From positions 1-64,000 of the forward strand of contig NZ_JAFCKP010000009.1 in the NCBI RefSeq assembly GCF_018130245.1: 64,000 bases of DNA. Direction: 5' to 3'. Below, piece after piece: positions 27,860 through 36,967 of the stretch. The number at the start of each line of letters is the position of its first letter. Position 1 is the stretch's first letter. This stretch comes from Bradyrhizobium sp. SZCCT0231 (GTDB taxonomy: Bacteria; Pseudomonadota; Alphaproteobacteria; Rhizobiales; Xanthobacteraceae). The position numbers and the translations under genes are program-made. Below the pieces are notes generated by a model. The model was not told the DNA's origin, searched no databases, and worked only from the letters and a program-made list of their open reading frames with translations.

Positions 27860-27919
27860 AAGACCCTTCGGAACAAGGCCTTTCGGAACAAGACCTTTCG
27901 TATCAAGACTTTCGGTATA
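27860..27919. repeat. Four tandem 15-bp repeats upstream of cytochrome c gene
   Basis: Four consecutive 15-mers (27860-27874, 27875-27889, 27890-27904, 27905-27919) share AAGnC(C)TTTCGg. The first two are nearly identical; the last two have diverged. They lie 160-220 bp upstream of the cytochrome start and could be regulator-binding sites, or a replication-slippage array. Confidence 0.6.
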
Positions 27920-28004
27920 GTGCGACACGTGTCTCTCCGACGCCATGTAGCTTTTCTATCGTGCCGCTTTGGAGCCGCCTTGATCTGCCGCAAAGCGGTC
28001 CCGG

Positions 28005-28835
28005 CTAATAGTCGCCTGGGTTCATGATCATTGGGCTCTTCGTGTCCGCGGGCGCGAGCGCGCTGCTGGCGCTGTCACGCAGGAAGCGGTCGAGCGTCTC
28101 CTGGATCTTCTCCTTGACCGCGGCGGGACCGCGATCGCTCATCTCCGTGTGCTGTGCGCCGGTGTGGATGATATCGATACCGCGCGCCTTGGCCTCTTCC
28201 GGCGTCGGCAGCACGCCAGGATCTGTCACGAAGTGCGGGTCCTTCGAGCGGAACGACAGGATCTTCATGTGATCGCTGAGCACGAAAGGCACCCGCAGAT
28301 TGTCGAGCGTGACTACCTTCGACACCAACTCCGGGTGCTGATGGGCGACGTACATGGAGACATCGCCGCCGTTGGAGTGGCCGACCAGGGTGATGTGGTC
28401 GTATTCGACGTTCTCCTGCCGTCTCTTCAGTTCGCCCAGCACAAACAGAATGTTAGCTTCGCAGCGGATGTAGACTTCACGCCGGCCGACATATCGCTGA
28501 CCGGCATGGGTCATCAGCGGCGGATCGCTCGGCAAGTCTTGCTGGATGCTGGCAACCAGATAGCCTCGCGCGGCGAGCACGTTGGCGAGGAAGGAATATT
28601 CAGTCGCCTTGACGGTGTTGCCGTTGCTGATGATGGCGAGCGGGAGCTTCCAGAGGCCGAGATTGGCCTTGGTCTCATAGTCGCGCCGCACGGCGATCTC
28701 GACGGCGATCGGCCGCTGGCGCGAGGCGTCGAAGAGGGGCAAAGCCTCATGGCGGATCGCGAATTGGCTGACGACGAAATACTGCCCGACGCCGAGGACG
28801 CAGAGAAACGCCAGGATGGCAAACACCTTCTTCAT
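28005..28835 (-). CDS. Exported or membrane-anchored alpha/beta hydrolase
   Basis: The 276-residue protein has an N-terminal hydrophobic anchor (KVFAILAFLCVLGVGQYFVV) and the alpha/beta-hydrolase nucleophile elbow GHSNGG near residue 157. The central sheet region lists NTVKATEYSFLANVLAARGY. No specific substrate can be read. The acid and His residues are probably DNL near 178 and TGAQHTEMSD near 230. It is probably periplasmic, and the C-terminus MIMNPGDY is unusual. Confidence 0.78.
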   Translation of the reverse strand: MKKVFAILAFLCVLGVGQYFVVSQFAIRHEALPLFDASRQRPIAVEIAVRRDYETKANLGLWKLPLAIISNGNTVKATEYSFLANVLAARGYLVASIQQDLPSDPPLMTHAGQRYVGRREVYIRCEANILFVLGELKRRQENVEYDHITLVGHSNGGDVSMYVAHQHPELVSKVVTLDNLRVPFVLSDHMKILSFRSKDPHFVTDPGVLPTPEEAKARGIDIIHTGAQHTEMSDRGPAAVKEKIQETLDRFLRDSASSALAPADTKSPMIMNPGDY

Positions 28836-28987
28836 GGTCTGTCTCAAATCACCTTTGACTGAACATGGTCATTGGGAACTCCCGGTCGAGCGATCGTGAA
28901 CAGGTTACGGGATTAAATTTAGGCAAGTCTGTGAGCAAGGCCGCGAAAGGGCCGCGTCCCGGGTCGATCGCCCGAAGGGTAGGGCGG

Positions 28988-30784
28988 CTAGAGACAGCCG
29001 GCCTTGCCGCGTTCGGGGCAGACCCGGAACGCGCTCGACAGTGTGAAAAGGAGGCGTGGGCTGCGGCGCTCGTTGTCCGGCGCCCGGTAGCTCAAGGGGA
29101 CCGCCACGCCGAGATCGGCCTGGAGATCGTATGGCAGGAAGAACCGCACACCGGCTCCGGCCGATGTCAGCGACAGTCCGTCGCTCAGGCGGTAACCGTC
29201 GTTCCAGACTGCGCCGGCGTCGCCGAAGACGTAGAGCTGATAGCCGGTCCAATAGCGGAAATTGAGCTTCTGATCGAAGCGCAGCTCGAGCGTGCCGGCA
29301 AGGCCGTTGTCGCCGCTGATCTCGGCTGCGCCATAGCCTCGGCCGAAGGCCGCGCCGCCAAGATAGAACTGCTGCGAGGTGAACAATGGCCGAGATGCGG
29401 CCTGGCCTGCAGCCGAGAGCCTGAGCGACCAGGCGTCGTTGAGCGTCTGGTAGCGCGTGAACCAGAAGTTCAGCACCGAGAAGTTCGACGAGGCGCCGTC
29501 GCGCGATAACAGATCATCGTCGAAATGCGATGCGCCAAAGATGTCGAGGCCCTGACGGTAGGTCAGCGTCGCAAGATTGGTGCCGCCGAAGCGATCCTGG
29601 AGCCGGTAGTCGGCGGTCAGGATGGCGGTCCTGATGTGGTCGTTGTACCAGGGGCCGTAGATGTCGTGCTCGGACACGTTGCTGAAGGTCCCCGCGACGG
29701 TAAGCGTCAGCCCCGAAGATTGCGACATGAAGGGCACAGTGCTTGCCCGCACCTCGAAAGCTTCGGTCGTGGTGATGTCGCTGTCGAGGCGGCGTGCGTC
29801 ACCCGGCCGGACCGCGCTGTACAGGACGGAAGCGCCGAGGCGCACACCGTCGACGCCGACGGGCGCGTCATAGGACAGGCGTGCGAAGCCGAGCTCGCGG
29901 GGGTCGTTGGCAATGGTCGACAGGTTGACGGCCAGCGCGTCGCCGGGCGTGAGATATGAGTTGAACGCGCCGGTGGCGTAGGTTTGCCAGGGACCGACCG
30001 ACGACGATCCGAGATTGTCCAGGCCGAACGAGGAGAAGACGTGCCAGGTCTTCAAATAGATGGTCAGGCGGAAGCGGCCGGTCGTACCGCCGATCTCCTC
30101 CAGCGCGGTGTCGGTGATCTGGACGCCCGGCCTGCCGTTGATCAGGAAGAGCAGGCGTTCGAGCGTTGCCAGCCGCGACGGTTGTTCGGCCAGAACCGGT
30201 CCGAGCATCGGCCTTACGCCGAACTGCTCGGCGCCGTCGCCTTTCAGCTCGGCCTGCACGATTGCGCCTTCGATAATCTGGATCCGGACGCGGCCGTCGG
30301 CAATGTCCTGCGGCGGCACGATGGCCCGGCTCAAGTGGAATCCGGCTTCGCGGTATAGGTCGCTGATCGCGCCGGCGATCGCGGCGAGATCCGCCTGCGA
30401 GACCTTCTTGGCGAGATAAGGCTGATAGACCGCGGCGATGCGATCGCGTGAGATGGCGTGAACTCCGATGAGGCTGATCTCGCGCAGCACGAACTGCGGC
30501 TTGGTATCGCCGCCTGTGTCGGGCCGTTCGACACTCGGCAGCTTGACCGGAGGCCGGTTCAGCGATTCCCGTTCGGTTTGGTTTTCGAAATATTTCTCGG
30601 GCTGGCGCGGATCGAAGCCCGGCTGGTTCGCCTGCTGCGCGAATGCCTGTGGAACTCCCGTGAAAATGGGGCCCAACAACACCAGCGCGGTAAGAAGATG
30701 CCGTTTCTCACCACGCGCAGCGAACCCGTCTCCGTAGTTTGACGGAGACTGTCCCACAGGGTGGTAAGGGTTCGTTAGCCGCAT
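28988..30784 (-). CDS. ShlB/FhaC-family (TpsB-like) outer-membrane protein
   Basis: The 598-residue precursor has a signal-like N-terminus (hydrophobic segment about residues 30-49, FAQQ), a periplasmic POTRA-type region about residues 95-220 (SLIGVHAISRDRI) and a C-terminal 16-strand barrel ending in DNERRSPRLLF. This family secretes a TpsA partner across the outer membrane. No TpsA gene is visible within the window, so it looks orphaned or serves a distant partner. It faces away from the FecR-domain gene, with both promoters in 30785-30916. Confidence 0.82.
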   Translation of the reverse strand: MRLTNPYHPVGQSPSNYGDGFAARGEKRHLLTALVLLGPIFTGVPQAFAQQANQPGFDPRQPEKYFENQTERESLNRPPVKLPSVERPDTGGDTKPQFVLREISLIGVHAISRDRIAAVYQPYLAKKVSQADLAAIAGAISDLYREAGFHLSRAIVPPQDIADGRVRIQIIEGAIVQAELKGDGAEQFGVRPMLGPVLAEQPSRLATLERLLFLINGRPGVQITDTALEEIGGTTGRFRLTIYLKTWHVFSSFGLDNLGSSSVGPWQTYATGAFNSYLTPGDALAVNLSTIANDPRELGFARLSYDAPVGVDGVRLGASVLYSAVRPGDARRLDSDITTTEAFEVRASTVPFMSQSSGLTLTVAGTFSNVSEHDIYGPWYNDHIRTAILTADYRLQDRFGGTNLATLTYRQGLDIFGASHFDDDLLSRDGASSNFSVLNFWFTRYQTLNDAWSLRLSAAGQAASRPLFTSQQFYLGGAAFGRGYGAAEISGDNGLAGTLELRFDQKLNFRYWTGYQLYVFGDAGAVWNDGYRLSDGLSLTSAGAGVRFFLPYDLQADLGVAVPLSYRAPDNERRSPRLLFTLSSAFRVCPERGKAGCL

Positions 30785-30916
30785 GATTTTTCATAGGTTT
30801 TTATGGTCAACGATTGGTTAATCCGGTCGATCGCCTCGCCGCTTCCCGCTAATCCTCTCTTGAGTGATTTCGGATAACCCCTCAGGCCCGGCTGTAAACG
30901 CGGACTGAGGATCATC

Positions 30917-32116
30917 ATGTTCGGCAAAGTTGGAATGCGGCGCGCCTTGCTGGCAGTGCTGATCCTGGGAATGACCTCCACTGCATTCGCTGCAGATGAC
31001 GGTGTCTGGTCTGTCAGCAAGTCCTCTGGTGAGGTCTGGCTTGCGACGAACGGCACCCAGCAGGTGTCGTTGAGCCAGGAAGGGACACTGAAACCGGGAG
31101 ATACCATCCGCACCGGCCGCAACGGACGCGTCCTGCTTGTCCGCGGCGAGGAAACGATTCTGATCTCTCCCAATTCGGTCGTGGGCTTGCCGGCCGAGAA
31201 GAAGGACGGGCTCTCGACCACCATCATCCAGCAGGCGGGTTCGATCCTGCTCGAGGTCGAGAAGCGCAACGTCAAGCATTTCGAAGTCGAGACGCCCTAT
31301 CTCGCCGCCGTGGTCAAAGGAACGCAATTCAGCGTTACGGTTGGGGCGGGCAGCACCAAGGTCGGTGTGCTCCGCGGCCAGGTCGAAGTCTCCGACTTCA
31401 GGACGGGTCAGATTGCCCAGCTTATGCCGGGACAAGCGGCCACCGTCTTTGAGCGCGGCAAGTCCGGTCTCAGCCTAAGCGGTGGCGGGACGTTCAATCC
31501 GATCGAGCACGGCAAGCCGCGCGCCCCGACGATCGAGCGTGTTCCCGTGCCGAAATCAGGCCTGTCGGCGCCGCGCAATGCGGCGAACGGCGCTGCAATC
31601 CATGCGCTCGGTCCGATCGACAGGGGGGCCAAGACGGCCGGCGCGCCGAAGCCATCGCATCAGGCGGCTGGAGGACAGCCCCACAAGGGCGGTGTCGTGC
31701 GAATCTCGAGCTCGCTTGGCGAGGTCAAGCTGAACGTCCACAAAGTCACGCGCGGGCTCGCCCATGACGCCGGCGCGCCTGGGCGCGTGCGTAATGCGAA
31801 TGCCAGCGCCGGCACGGTCTGGGGCGATGCCAAGGGGAGTGCGACGACCCTGGTCGCCAACAGCTCCGATATGACCGCAGCTAACGCAGCCAGCAGTGCA
31901 CCTGCGGCGAGCGCCACGTCGACGTCGTCAAGTGCGACAACCACCGTTGCGATCGCCGGCTCGGCGAGTGATGTGTCCGGCGGGAATTCGGGAAGCGGAA
32001 GCCACGGGACCGGAGCGACCGGCAATGGCAGCGGCGGCGCCGGCAATAACGGCAACAACGGAAACGGCAACAATGGTCACCACTATGGTTGGCATTGGGG
32101 CAGGGGCCATCGCTAG
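30917..32116 (+). CDS. Exported FecR-domain protein with repetitive C-terminus
   Basis: The 399-residue protein has a signal peptide (to about residue 25, TAFAADD) and a FecR-like domain about residues 30-185 (SGEVWLAT, TLKPGDTIRTGRNGRVLL, ETPYLAAVVKGTQFSVTV). The C-terminal 200 residues are low-complexity Ala/Ser then Gly/Asn/His-rich. It contains no anti-sigma cytoplasmic domain, so it is more likely a periplasmic or surface sensor or scaffold than a classic FecR. It is upstream of a CHASE2/GGDEF-EAL gene (56 bp gap) as often seen for such pairs. Confidence 0.8.
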   Translation: MFGKVGMRRALLAVLILGMTSTAFAADDGVWSVSKSSGEVWLATNGTQQVSLSQEGTLKPGDTIRTGRNGRVLLVRGEETILISPNSVVGLPAEKKDGLSTTIIQQAGSILLEVEKRNVKHFEVETPYLAAVVKGTQFSVTVGAGSTKVGVLRGQVEVSDFRTGQIAQLMPGQAATVFERGKSGLSLSGGGTFNPIEHGKPRAPTIERVPVPKSGLSAPRNAANGAAIHALGPIDRGAKTAGAPKPSHQAAGGQPHKGGVVRISSSLGEVKLNVHKVTRGLAHDAGAPGRVRNANASAGTVWGDAKGSATTLVANSSDMTAANAASSAPAASATSTSSSATTTVAIAGSASDVSGGNSGSGSHGTGATGNGSGGAGNNGNNGNGNNGHHYGWHWGRGHR

Positions 32117-32172
32117 GACCGCCGATATAGGGGAGCACTTTGCGGCATGCGCCGCCAGTGCAGGGGAGCAAA

Positions 32173-34914
32173 GTGAAACGCTATCGGCCGCATATTCTGG
32201 TTGTGATCGCGCTTGCGATCGTCGTGTCCACGGGATGGCATAGCTCGCTTCGCAACGCGCTCACGGACCTGCGGTTCGCCTGGCAGTCGCATGAAGCCAG
32301 CGGCAATGTCGTCGTCGTGGCCATCGACGCGCCGTCGATCGACCAGATCGGGGTCTGGCCCTGGCCGCGCCGGCTGCACGCGGCGCTGCTGCGCAGGCTC
32401 GAGGCTGCGGGAGCGCAGGACGTAGCCTTCGATGTCGATTTCAGCACGCCGTCGGATCCGGCGTCTGACGAGGCTTTCGTCAATGCGCTCCGTGATGTCG
32501 GCGGCTCGACCATCCTTCCGTCCTTCAAGCAGCCGACGCCGAATGGTGGCCCGGCTCACGTCAACCGCCCCCTCAAGTCGTTCAGCAACCAGTCGTGGCC
32601 TGCTGTCGTCAACGTCGCAGTCGAATCCGACGGGCTCGTTCGCCGCTATCCGTTCGGCGAGAAGCTCGGCGACGCCTTCATGCCTTCGATGGCGGTGGTG
32701 CTGGCGGGACAGGACGCCAATCGCCGTCGGCCATTTCTGATCGATTTCAGCATTCGTGCCGCCTCCATTCCCGCCGTCTCCTACGTTGACGTGCTGCGCG
32801 GCGACGCCGCCACTCTCGGCAAGCTGAAAGACAAGAAGGTCATCATCGGTGCTACGGCGCTCGAGCTTGGCGACCGATTCAGTGTTCCCAACGGCGGGAT
32901 CATCTCAGGACCGGTCCTCCAGGCGCTGGCCGCTGAATCGATCCTCCAGAACCGGATGCTGCGCTGGACGTCCGATATCGGCATGATCCTTGGCCTGGGC
33001 GCGGTCTGCGTGCTGATGATGTATTCGTGGCGCCGCTTCGCGCCGGGAATTCGCGTCGCGATCCTCATCGCGGCCGGGTTGGGCCTCGAATTGGTTGCGA
33101 CCCTGGTGCAGGCGAGATGGCCCCTCGTCATCGACACATCGCTGTTTCACATCGCCATCATTGCCTATCTGACGGCAATTGCGCTGGATGAAATCGATTT
33201 TCGTAGTCTGCTCGGACGCATTGCCGAGAGCCGCTTTCATCGCATCGCGATGTCGCTCGGCGACGGGCTCGTCTGCACCGACGAGGATCACCGGATCACG
33301 GTCTGGAATCCCGGCGCGAGCGCGATCTTCGGCTATGTGCCGGCCGAGATCATCGGTCGCCCGTTCGAAACGCTATGCGCTTTGCCGGTGGACGGCGGTG
33401 CAAGGCCGTCCATGCACGACGCCGCGCGCCAGGCGCTACTGGTCCCGGGCGGGGCTGTCGTCGTCGAGTTCGAGGGCCGGCGCAAGAACGGGGAAACCTT
33501 CCCGGTCGAGGCGAGCTTCTCGGGCTGGCAGGGAACGGACGGCTTTCAATACGGAGCGATCCTGCGCGATATCTCGGTCCGCAAACGTGAAGCTGAACGT
33601 ATTCAATATCTGGCCGAACACGACGCGCTGACTGGTCTTGCCAACCGGACCATGCTGCATGTGGGGCTCACCGATCTGATCAGTGCGGCGGAGCGGCGGT
33701 CTTCCGGTGTCGCACTGCTCGTGCTCGGGCTCGACGGCTTCCAAGAGATCAACGACATGCTCGGACACTCGGCCGGAGACCTCGTGCTGCGCGCGGTCAC
33801 TGAGCGTCTGCGCAGCGAAGTCGATGGTGAGGCGATCGTCGCCCGGCTCAGCGGCGACGAGTTTGCCATCGCGATCGATTGCGCGGACGTCGGCGAGCCG
33901 ATCGCAGCGTTTGCCGAGCGGATTGCGCAAGCGTTCGAAGCGCCGCTCGCAACGGACACGCGGCAGCACCGCGTCCGGATCAGCGTTGGCGTCGCCGTCT
34001 TTCCGGAAGGTGGGCAGAACGCTGACGATCTCCTGAGCAACGGCCATCTGGCGCTGAGCCGTGCGAAGGCGACCCGGCGCGGCAGCCACGTGATCTTCGA
34101 AAGCGCGATCAGACAGGAGCTCGAGAACCGGCTGACGCTGGAAAGCGAGCTGGCGCTTGCCGCGGACCGCGGCGAGTTCGAACTATTTTACCAGCCGCAG
34201 GTTCGTCTGATCGACGGCAGTCTGGTCGGAGCCGAAGCGCTCATCCGTTGGCGACATCCGGTGCGCGGCTATGTCTCGCCCGGAGAGTTCATGCCGGTGG
34301 TCAACACTTCGGCCCTGTCCGAGCGGATCGCGAACTGGGTGATGGAAACCGCCTGCCGTCAGGCGCGAGCCTGGGAATTGTCCGGCAACAACGTGCGCGT
34401 CGCGGTCAACCTCTCACCCTCGCAGCTTCAATCAGGCGATCTCGCGCATTCGGTTGCAGCACTGCTCGAAGCGACGGGGCTGACGCCATCGCTTCTCGAA
34501 ATCGAAGTCACCGAAGACATCCTGCTCCATGACGAACGCCGCGTGCTCGCCATGTTCAAGCGGATTCAGGAGCTCGGCGTCCGAGTCGTGTTCGATGATT
34601 TCGGTACCGGTTATGCGAGCCTGAGCTACCTCAAGAAATTTCCGCTCGACGGGCTCAAGATCGACCGGTCGTTCGTATTTGGGCTGCTCGCGAATTCCGA
34701 CGATGCTGCAATCGTCGGCTCGACAATCGGCCTCAGCAGGCAGCTCGGTCTCACGGTCGTGGCTGAAGGCATCGAGAACCGTGCAACTGCCGACCTCCTG
34801 GTCAGCATGGGATGCGAGGAAGGGCAGGGATATTTCTTCGGCCGCCCGATGCCTGCCGAGGCATTCGAAAAGCAGTTCCTGGCGGCCGAGCTCGACGCTG
34901 TCAGCGCTGCCTGA
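32173..34914 (+). CDS. CHASE2-PAS-GGDEF-EAL membrane protein (cyclic-di-GMP turnover)
   Basis: The 913-residue protein has, in order, an N-terminal anchor, an extracytoplasmic CHASE2 sensor (about residues 25-275), three membrane segments (to about 345), a PAS domain (about 355-475), a GGDEF domain in which the motif reads SGDEF, and an EAL domain with EALIRWRHP and DDFGTGYASLSYLK. The altered first Gly may weaken cyclase activity, and phosphodiesterase activity is likely dominant. The GTG at 32173 is chosen for the GGGGAG upstream; an in-frame TTG lies 33 nt earlier. It probably functions with the FecR-domain protein. Confidence 0.87.
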   Translation: MKRYRPHILVVIALAIVVSTGWHSSLRNALTDLRFAWQSHEASGNVVVVAIDAPSIDQIGVWPWPRRLHAALLRRLEAAGAQDVAFDVDFSTPSDPASDEAFVNALRDVGGSTILPSFKQPTPNGGPAHVNRPLKSFSNQSWPAVVNVAVESDGLVRRYPFGEKLGDAFMPSMAVVLAGQDANRRRPFLIDFSIRAASIPAVSYVDVLRGDAATLGKLKDKKVIIGATALELGDRFSVPNGGIISGPVLQALAAESILQNRMLRWTSDIGMILGLGAVCVLMMYSWRRFAPGIRVAILIAAGLGLELVATLVQARWPLVIDTSLFHIAIIAYLTAIALDEIDFRSLLGRIAESRFHRIAMSLGDGLVCTDEDHRITVWNPGASAIFGYVPAEIIGRPFETLCALPVDGGARPSMHDAARQALLVPGGAVVVEFEGRRKNGETFPVEASFSGWQGTDGFQYGAILRDISVRKREAERIQYLAEHDALTGLANRTMLHVGLTDLISAAERRSSGVALLVLGLDGFQEINDMLGHSAGDLVLRAVTERLRSEVDGEAIVARLSGDEFAIAIDCADVGEPIAAFAERIAQAFEAPLATDTRQHRVRISVGVAVFPEGGQNADDLLSNGHLALSRAKATRRGSHVIFESAIRQELENRLTLESELALAADRGEFELFYQPQVRLIDGSLVGAEALIRWRHPVRGYVSPGEFMPVVNTSALSERIANWVMETACRQARAWELSGNNVRVAVNLSPSQLQSGDLAHSVAALLEATGLTPSLLEIEVTEDILLHDERRVLAMFKRIQELGVRVVFDDFGTGYASLSYLKKFPLDGLKIDRSFVFGLLANSDDAAIVGSTIGLSRQLGLTVVAEGIENRATADLLVSMGCEEGQGYFFGRPMPAEAFEKQFLAAELDAVSAA

Positions 34915-34931
34915 GCGAGGCGGCCTCGCTT

Positions 34932-35192
34932 CTACCGTCGCCGCGCGACCGCCACGCCAAAGAGGAAAGCGACGAACAGGCTGGCCAGCGGCGCTTCGCG
35001 CGTGATCGCCGCGACTGTCGCGAGAGCCCCGCCAGGCTTTCGCGATTCCTCGATTGTTGAGGTCAGGCGATCGACAGCTGCGTGCAGTCCTCCGGCGACT
35101 TCACCGATCGTGCGGGAGACGTCCGCCGCCGTATCGATGGCACGCTCGGCCATGCCGGGTTGGGAAGTGGATTGCGGTATCTCCGTGCTCAA
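34932..35192 (-). CDS. Small protein with C-terminal membrane segment
   Basis: The 86-residue product has an amphipathic stretch (TAADVSRTIGEVAGGLHAAV) and a C-terminal hydrophobic segment followed by RRR. The TTG start at 35192 follows GGAGG by 7 nt, whereas the longer frame (to 35228, GTG) lacks one. It resembles small DUF883-like stress/ribosome-associated membrane proteins, but that is a loose comparison. Confidence 0.55.
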   Translation of the reverse strand: MSTEIPQSTSQPGMAERAIDTAADVSRTIGEVAGGLHAAVDRLTSTIEESRKPGGALATVAAITREAPLASLFVAFLFGVAVARRR

Positions 35193-35452
35193 GGCGCGAC
35201 CTCCGGGCCTGACGATGGAGGCCGACACCTTTGGCTATCCGCGCGAGCGCTCGTTTGAACAGCGGGTCTGATGACCTTTGGCTATCCGCGACAGGCGCCG
35301 TGATTGACGGCGGGTGCCGGCCTTGGATGGGCAATTCAGCGCGCGGGATTTTGTTCCGGATGATATGTCGACCGGGACGGACCTTCTCCGGGAAACGACG
35401 GGTGCGAATCTCTGGTAGGCTGGGTCAACCTTGCTGATGTCAGGAGACAGCC

Positions 35453-36430
35453 GTGACCGATCGGACCATGACGGATCGAGCCCGGTGCATCGCCTTGCTC
35501 GGCGCTCCCATCGACATGGGGGCCTCGCAGCGCGGCACCTTGATGGGCCCTGCGGCGCTGCGTACCGCCGGCCTTGCGACACTGCTCGAGAGCTTGGATT
35601 TCGAGGTCGTCGACTATGGCGATCTTTCCGCCGCCGAAGTCCCGGACCTCACCGACAGCCCGCCCGAAAAAGCCAATCACTACCGCGAAATCCAGCGCTG
35701 GACGCGCGTTCTGAGCCGCAGAGGCTATGAGATCGCGACAACCGGTGCGCTGCCGATCTTCCTCGGCGGCGATCACACACTGTCGATGGGGTCGGTCAAT
35801 GCGATGTCGCGTCATTGGCAGGAACGTGGACGCGAACTCTTCGTGCTCTGGCTCGATGCCCACGCCGACTACAACACGCCCGAGACGACGATCACCGCAA
35901 ACATGCACGGCATGTCAGCCGCGTTCTTGTGCGGCGAGCCCGGGCTCGACGGTCTGCTCGGCGACGATCCGCGCGCTTCGATCGACCCGGACAGGCTGGA
36001 TCTGTTCGGCGCGCGCTCGATCGACAAGCTCGAAAAGGAGTTGATGCGCTTGCGTCGGATCAGGATCGTTGACATGCGCCAGATCGACGAGTTCGGCGTC
36101 GCCGTCCTGATCCGGCGCGTCATCGAGCGGGTCAAGGCGAGCAATGGCGTGCTGCATGTCAGCTTCGACGTCGATTTCCTCGACCCCTGCGTGGCGCCGG
36201 GCGTCGGCACCACGGTGCCGGGTGGTGCCACCTATCGCGAGGCGCACCTGATCATGGAGTTATTGCACGATTCCGGCGTCGTAGGATCGGTCGACATCGT
36301 CGAGCTGAATCCTTTTCTGGACGAACGTGGCCGGACCGCGCGTACTGCAGTCGAGCTGATCGGCAGCCTATTCGGCCAGCAGATCGCCGACCGGCCGACG
36401 CCGAGCAACGCAATCGCTCCGGGCGAGTGA
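35453..36430 (+). CDS. rocF: Arginase
   Basis: The 325-residue ureohydrolase has GGDHTLSMG near residue 105, WLDAHADYNTP near 135 and SFDVDFLDPCVAPGV near 240, the manganese-binding signatures of arginase. It hydrolyses arginine to ornithine and urea in the cytoplasm. The GTG at 35453 is preceded by CAGGAGACAG; the in-frame ATG at 35468 is an alternative. It is monocistronic. Agmatinase or formiminoglutamase is less likely because of the substrate-loop pattern. Confidence 0.88.
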   Translation: MTDRTMTDRARCIALLGAPIDMGASQRGTLMGPAALRTAGLATLLESLDFEVVDYGDLSAAEVPDLTDSPPEKANHYREIQRWTRVLSRRGYEIATTGALPIFLGGDHTLSMGSVNAMSRHWQERGRELFVLWLDAHADYNTPETTITANMHGMSAAFLCGEPGLDGLLGDDPRASIDPDRLDLFGARSIDKLEKELMRLRRIRIVDMRQIDEFGVAVLIRRVIERVKASNGVLHVSFDVDFLDPCVAPGVGTTVPGGATYREAHLIMELLHDSGVVGSVDIVELNPFLDERGRTARTAVELIGSLFGQQIADRPTPSNAIAPGE

Positions 36431-36598
36431 AGCGGCGGATGGCGTTTGTACGCTGAAGGCGCAGCGGAGACGTGTTCTTGACGTGGAACTCGGTTGCAGC
36501 AGCAGGAAAGTCCCTGTTGGCTTGGAACTTGCTTGATGGAAGCGGGGAACTTGATGGGGCGCGATCGAATTAACCTGCGATAGATAGCGGATCCTTCG

Positions 36599-36883
36599 AT
36601 GACAAGTGGTCGTTTCGCGAGCTCCATCTCCACTGCCCTCCGTCACCCCGGCGTGATCGCGCTGATCGTCGCGGGTGTGACGATTGCGGCAATGCTGATC
36701 GTCGACCACGGACCCTGGAGCCGCGCCAAGACGCAGCCGGCCCATGTTGCGATGTATGCGACCACGGGAGAAGCGGCACGGGCCGCTGGCGCCACGGTGC
36801 TCCCGACCAAAGCGAAGTCGCCGATCGAGCCAGTGCGGCCGGGGCCCAAGACGTCCCCGACCGTCAATCCCGTGACGCCGTAG
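36599..36883 (+). CDS. Small single-pass membrane protein
   Basis: The 94-residue product has one membrane segment (GVIALIVAGVTIAAMLIV, about residues 18-35) and a Pro/Lys-rich extracytoplasmic tail. No family recognised. No clear ribosome site precedes the ATG, so the start is uncertain. Confidence 0.5.
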   Translation: MTSGRFASSISTALRHPGVIALIVAGVTIAAMLIVDHGPWSRAKTQPAHVAMYATTGEAARAAGATVLPTKAKSPIEPVRPGPKTSPTVNPVTP

Positions 36884-36967
36884 CGCTCTCAGCTGCTGCG
36901 GCCGTAGTTGAGGGACCCGCCGCTCGTCTTCGGCGGATCCGCTCGCGGAGATGGTGCGCGGCTCGCG

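Noticed and set aside
27860-27919. CRISPR-like array
   Set aside because: Repeats are adjacent with no spacers and no cas genes are present; recorded as tandem repeats instead.
29056-29959. Plus-strand frames opposite the TpsB-like gene
   Set aside because: They are opposite a continuous signal-peptide plus barrel frame and show no family pattern.
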